The notes beneath the pieces were generated by a model. It saw only the letters and a program-made list of their open reading frames with translations, did not search any database and was not told the origin of the DNA. A stretch of 63,865 nucleotides of DNA from Burkholderia pseudomultivorans. Its GTDB lineage: Bacteria; Pseudomonadota; Gammaproteobacteria; Burkholderiales; Burkholderiaceae. Of the stretch, positions 62,015 to 63,865 are shown piece by piece (positions within the stretch are counted from its first letter, which is position 1; each line of letters starts with the position of its first letter). The stretch is from positions 1 through 63,865 of the forward strand of contig NZ_CABVPP010000041.1 in NCBI RefSeq assembly GCF_902499075.1, written 5' to 3'. A program made the translations under genes and the position numbers.

Positions 62015-62683
62015 TCACGCGTCCTGCGCGCACACGAACACGTGCAGGTCGCGCGCGAAGCCGTCGAGTTCCTCGGCGAGCTGCCGCACGAGCCGCCCGA
62101 GGATGTTGTACGCAAGCACGGCCGGAATCGCGACGACGAGCCCGAACGCGGTCATGATCAGCGCCTCGCCGACCGGCCCCGCGACGTTCTCGATCTGCGC
62201 CTGCCCGCTTGCGGCGATGCTGCCGAGCGCATGGTAGATGCCCCACACGGTGCCGAGCAGCCCGACGAACGGCGCGGTGCTGCCGATCGACGCGAGCAGC
62301 ACCTGGCCGAACTCGAGGCGCCGCTGCGAGCGCAGCATCGCGTGGCGCAGCGCGCGCAACACGCGCTCGGTACGTTCGACGCGCGCGCCCAGCGCGGCCG
62401 GATCGTGCGCGTCGGCCGCGTCGCGCGCGGCTTCGGCGAGCGGCACGAACACGCGCTCGCGATCGGCGCCGCTCAGCGCCGCGATGCCGGCATCGAGCGA
62501 CGGCGCGTGCCAGAACGCCGCGAGCGCGCGCGGCCCCTGCCGCTTCGCGCGCACCAGCAGCCAGGCTTTCATCAGGAGGAAGCACCAGCTGGCGATGGAC
62601 ATCGCCAGCAGTACGTAGGCGACGGCGTGCGTAATCGCATCGCCGCTTTCGAGATAGTGGACTACGCCGGTGGGGATGGCCAT
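62015..62683 (-). CDS. MotA/TolQ/ExbB family proton channel protein
   Basis: A 222-residue membrane protein with three helices: an N-terminal one near residues 17-42, and a pair in FGQVLLASIGSTAPFVGLLG and ALIMTAFGLVVAIPAVLAYN. These blocks are characteristic of the ExbB/TolQ ring subunit. It is the partner of the ExbD-like protein and lies 18 bases after dapB. The system it energises is not decided by context. Confidence 0.9.
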   Translation of the reverse strand: MAIPTGVVHYLESGDAITHAVAYVLLAMSIASWCFLLMKAWLLVRAKRQGPRALAAFWHAPSLDAGIAALSGADRERVFVPLAEAARDAADAHDPAALGARVERTERVLRALRHAMLRSQRRLEFGQVLLASIGSTAPFVGLLGTVWGIYHALGSIAASGQAQIENVAGPVGEALIMTAFGLVVAIPAVLAYNILGRLVRQLAEELDGFARDLHVFVCAQDA

Positions 62684-62701
62684 CGGGGGTCCCTCATGGT
62701 G

Positions 62702-63499
62702 TCAGCGCAGGCCGAGCACGTCCTGCATGTCGAACAGGCCGGCACCGTGCGCCGACAGGAAATGAACTGCCCGCAGCGCACCCTGTGCATACGACACGCG
62801 GCTCGACGACTTGTGCGTGATCTCGATGCGCTCGCCGATCCCGGCGAACAGCACGGTATGGTCGCCGACGATGTCGCCGCCGCGCACCGCCGCGAAGCCG
62901 ATCGTCGACGGATCGCGCTCGCCCGTCACGCCGTGGCGGCCGTACACCGCGCAGTCGTCGAGCGAGCGGCCGAGCGCGCCGGCGACGGCCTCGCCCATCA
63001 TCAGCGCGGTGCCCGACGGCGCATCGACCTTGTGACGATGGTGCGCCTCGATGATCTCGATGTCGTAGCCGTGCGAGAAGTGCTTCGCCGCGAACTCGAG
63101 CAGCTTCAGCGTGACGTTCACGCCGACGCTCATGTTCGCCGCGAACACGATGCCGATCCTGCCGGCCGCCGCCTGCAGCACGGCCTTCTGCTCGGCGGTG
63201 AAGCCGGTCGTGCCGATCACGAGCTTCACGTCGTGGCGCAGCGCGGCCTCGACGTGCGCGAGCGTGCCTTCCGGGCGCGTGAAGTCGATCAGGTAGTCGG
63301 CCTGCGCGAACACCGCGTCGAGATCGTCGGTCAGCTTGATCCCGGTTTCCTTGCCGAGGAACGCGCCGGCGTCCTGGCCGAGAAACGGCGAACCGGCGCG
63401 GTCGAGCGCACCGACGAGCTGCGCGTCGGCATCGTTGAGAACGGCTTCGATCAGCATCCGGCCCATTCGGCCCGAGGCACCGGCAATCGCAATCTTCAT
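62702..63499 (-). CDS. dapB: 4-hydroxy-tetrahydrodipicolinate reductase
   Basis: The second enzyme of lysine/diaminopimelate synthesis, using NAD(P)H. The 265-residue protein has the Rossmann start [13 protein letters not shown] (glycines at 7-13), [13 protein letters not shown], the VIGTTGF block, and the active-site signature [19 protein letters not shown]. It starts 65 bases after bamE and leads into the exbB/exbD pair. Confidence 0.97.
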   Translation of the reverse strand: MKIAIAGASGRMGRMLIEAVLNDADAQLVGALDRAGSPFLGQDAGAFLGKETGIKLTDDLDAVFAQADYLIDFTRPEGTLAHVEAALRHDVKLVIGTTGFTAEQKAVLQAAAGRIGIVFAANMSVGVNVTLKLLEFAAKHFSHGYDIEIIEAHHRHKVDAPSGTALMMGEAVAGALGRSLDDCAVYGRHGVTGERDPSTIGFAAVRGGDIVGDHTVLFAGIGERIEITHKSSSRVSYAQGALRAVHFLSAHGAGLFDMQDVLGLR

Positions 63500-63564
63500 G
63501 GCTTTCTACACGACAAATCTAAAGACGGGCGGCGCATGCCGCCCCGGTTCCGCACGCCGGCCGC

Positions 63565-63865
63565 TTACTGCGACTGGGCCGGCGCGGTGAGCGGCTGGTT
63601 CTGCAGCGTGTCCGAACCCTGCGGGCCGACCGGCGGCGCCGCTTCGTTCGACACGTTCGGCTGCGGCGGACGGTGGAACTGGAACTGCGGCTGGATCGCC
63701 GGCACCGCGCCCGGCGGCTGGCCGCCCGGCACCGGTGCGCCGCCGCCGGCCTGCGCGGACGGCGTGAAGCGGCGTGCGGTCGACCCCTGCCCCGATACCT
63801 GGTTGGTCGCGCGGTTCGCCGCGCGCGCCGCCTGCGCGTTCGCGTCCTGGTCGACCACCGCCGCG
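63565..63865 (-). CDS. bamE: Outer membrane assembly factor BamE, C-terminal part (cut by window edge)
   Basis: Only the last roughly 99 residues are present; the frame runs off the right edge without a start (the GTG at 63858 is internal). The segment is Pro/Gln/Gly-rich (PPGAVPAIQPQFQFHRPP), the kind of long tail found on BamE of Burkholderia, where bamE lies directly before dapB. The conserved BamE core lies outside the window, so the name rests on position and tail. BamE is a lipoprotein of the BAM complex. Confidence 0.65.
   Translation of the reverse strand, partial: AAVVDQDANAQAARAANRATNQVSGQGSTARRFTPSAQAGGGAPVPGGQPPGAVPAIQPQFQFHRPPQPNVSNEAAPPVGPQGSDTLQNQPLTAPAQSQ

Overview
This is a GC-rich window (most coding DNA is visibly well over 60% G+C) whose gene content and gene order point to a chromosome of Burkholderia, most likely the B. 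cepacia complex. The evidence is ruvCAB after purH, dusB-fis, leuS-lptE-holA-proA, the exbD/exbB-dapB-bamE cluster with an unusually long Q/P-rich BamE tail, a split pntA, an edd-eda/hexR Entner-Doudoroff locus, and an ESPR-type autotransporter. The species assignment is inference; no marker such as 16S rRNA is present.

Layout. 0-10 kb: an RNA methyltransferase, a VOC protein with a WYL-type regulator, the three-gene transhydrogenase operon pntA1-pntA2-pntB, nudJ-mnmA (Nudix hydrolase and tRNA 2-thiouridylase), and a membrane-anchored glutamate-synthase-like flavoprotein. 10-19 kb: a GST, pepP-ubiH, dusB-fis-purH, ruvC-ruvA-ruvB and a DUF2236 protein. 20-27 kb: a secreted ParB-like lipoprotein, tyrS-dtd-phosphatase, anmK, erpA, rplM-rpsI and a small exported DUF1090-like protein. 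27-28.4 kb holds two RNA genes on the minus strand: a probable small RNA with a CUCCUCC (anti-Shine-Dalgarno) hairpin loop, and RNase P RNA. 28-31.5 kb: pyrC with a DUF3025 gene, then a class II glutamine amidotransferase. 31.5-37.3 kb: an A/T-rich upstream region and a 1750-residue type V autotransporter adhesin. 37.4-43.3 kb: the glutamate/aspartate ABC transporter gltIJKL, NAD(P)-type glutamate dehydrogenase and a LysR regulator. 43.5-47.4 kb: purB, a PuuB/OrdL-type amine oxidase and a divergent TetR regulator with a clear operator pair between them. 47.4-49.1 kb: an A/T-rich insertion carrying a three-gene PAAR / candidate effector / candidate immunity-lipoprotein module. 49.2-55 kb: gluconate catabolism (gntK, gntT, eda, edd) with divergent hexR and two HexR-like operators. 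55-63.9 kb: hemJ, proA, holA, lptE, leuS, exbD, exbB, dapB and the 3' part of bamE at the window edge.

How it fits together. Most of the window is housekeeping core genome: translation (tyrS, leuS, rplM, rpsI, mnmA, dusB, rnpB), DNA repair and replication (ruvABC, holA), purine and pyrimidine synthesis (purH, purB, pyrC), proline and lysine/peptidoglycan precursors (proA, dapB), and envelope assembly (lptE, bamE). Metabolic modules include gluconate to KDPG to pyruvate, and glutamate uptake plus deamination. Accessory character appears at the autotransporter locus and above all in the PAAR module. The two most interesting items are that PAAR - permuted-papain-like protein - lipoprotein cassette (a candidate type VI secretion effector/immunity set) and the small RNA at about 27.1 kb. 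Several promoters show TACAAT or TAAAAT placed so close to the start codon that leaderless transcripts are likely.
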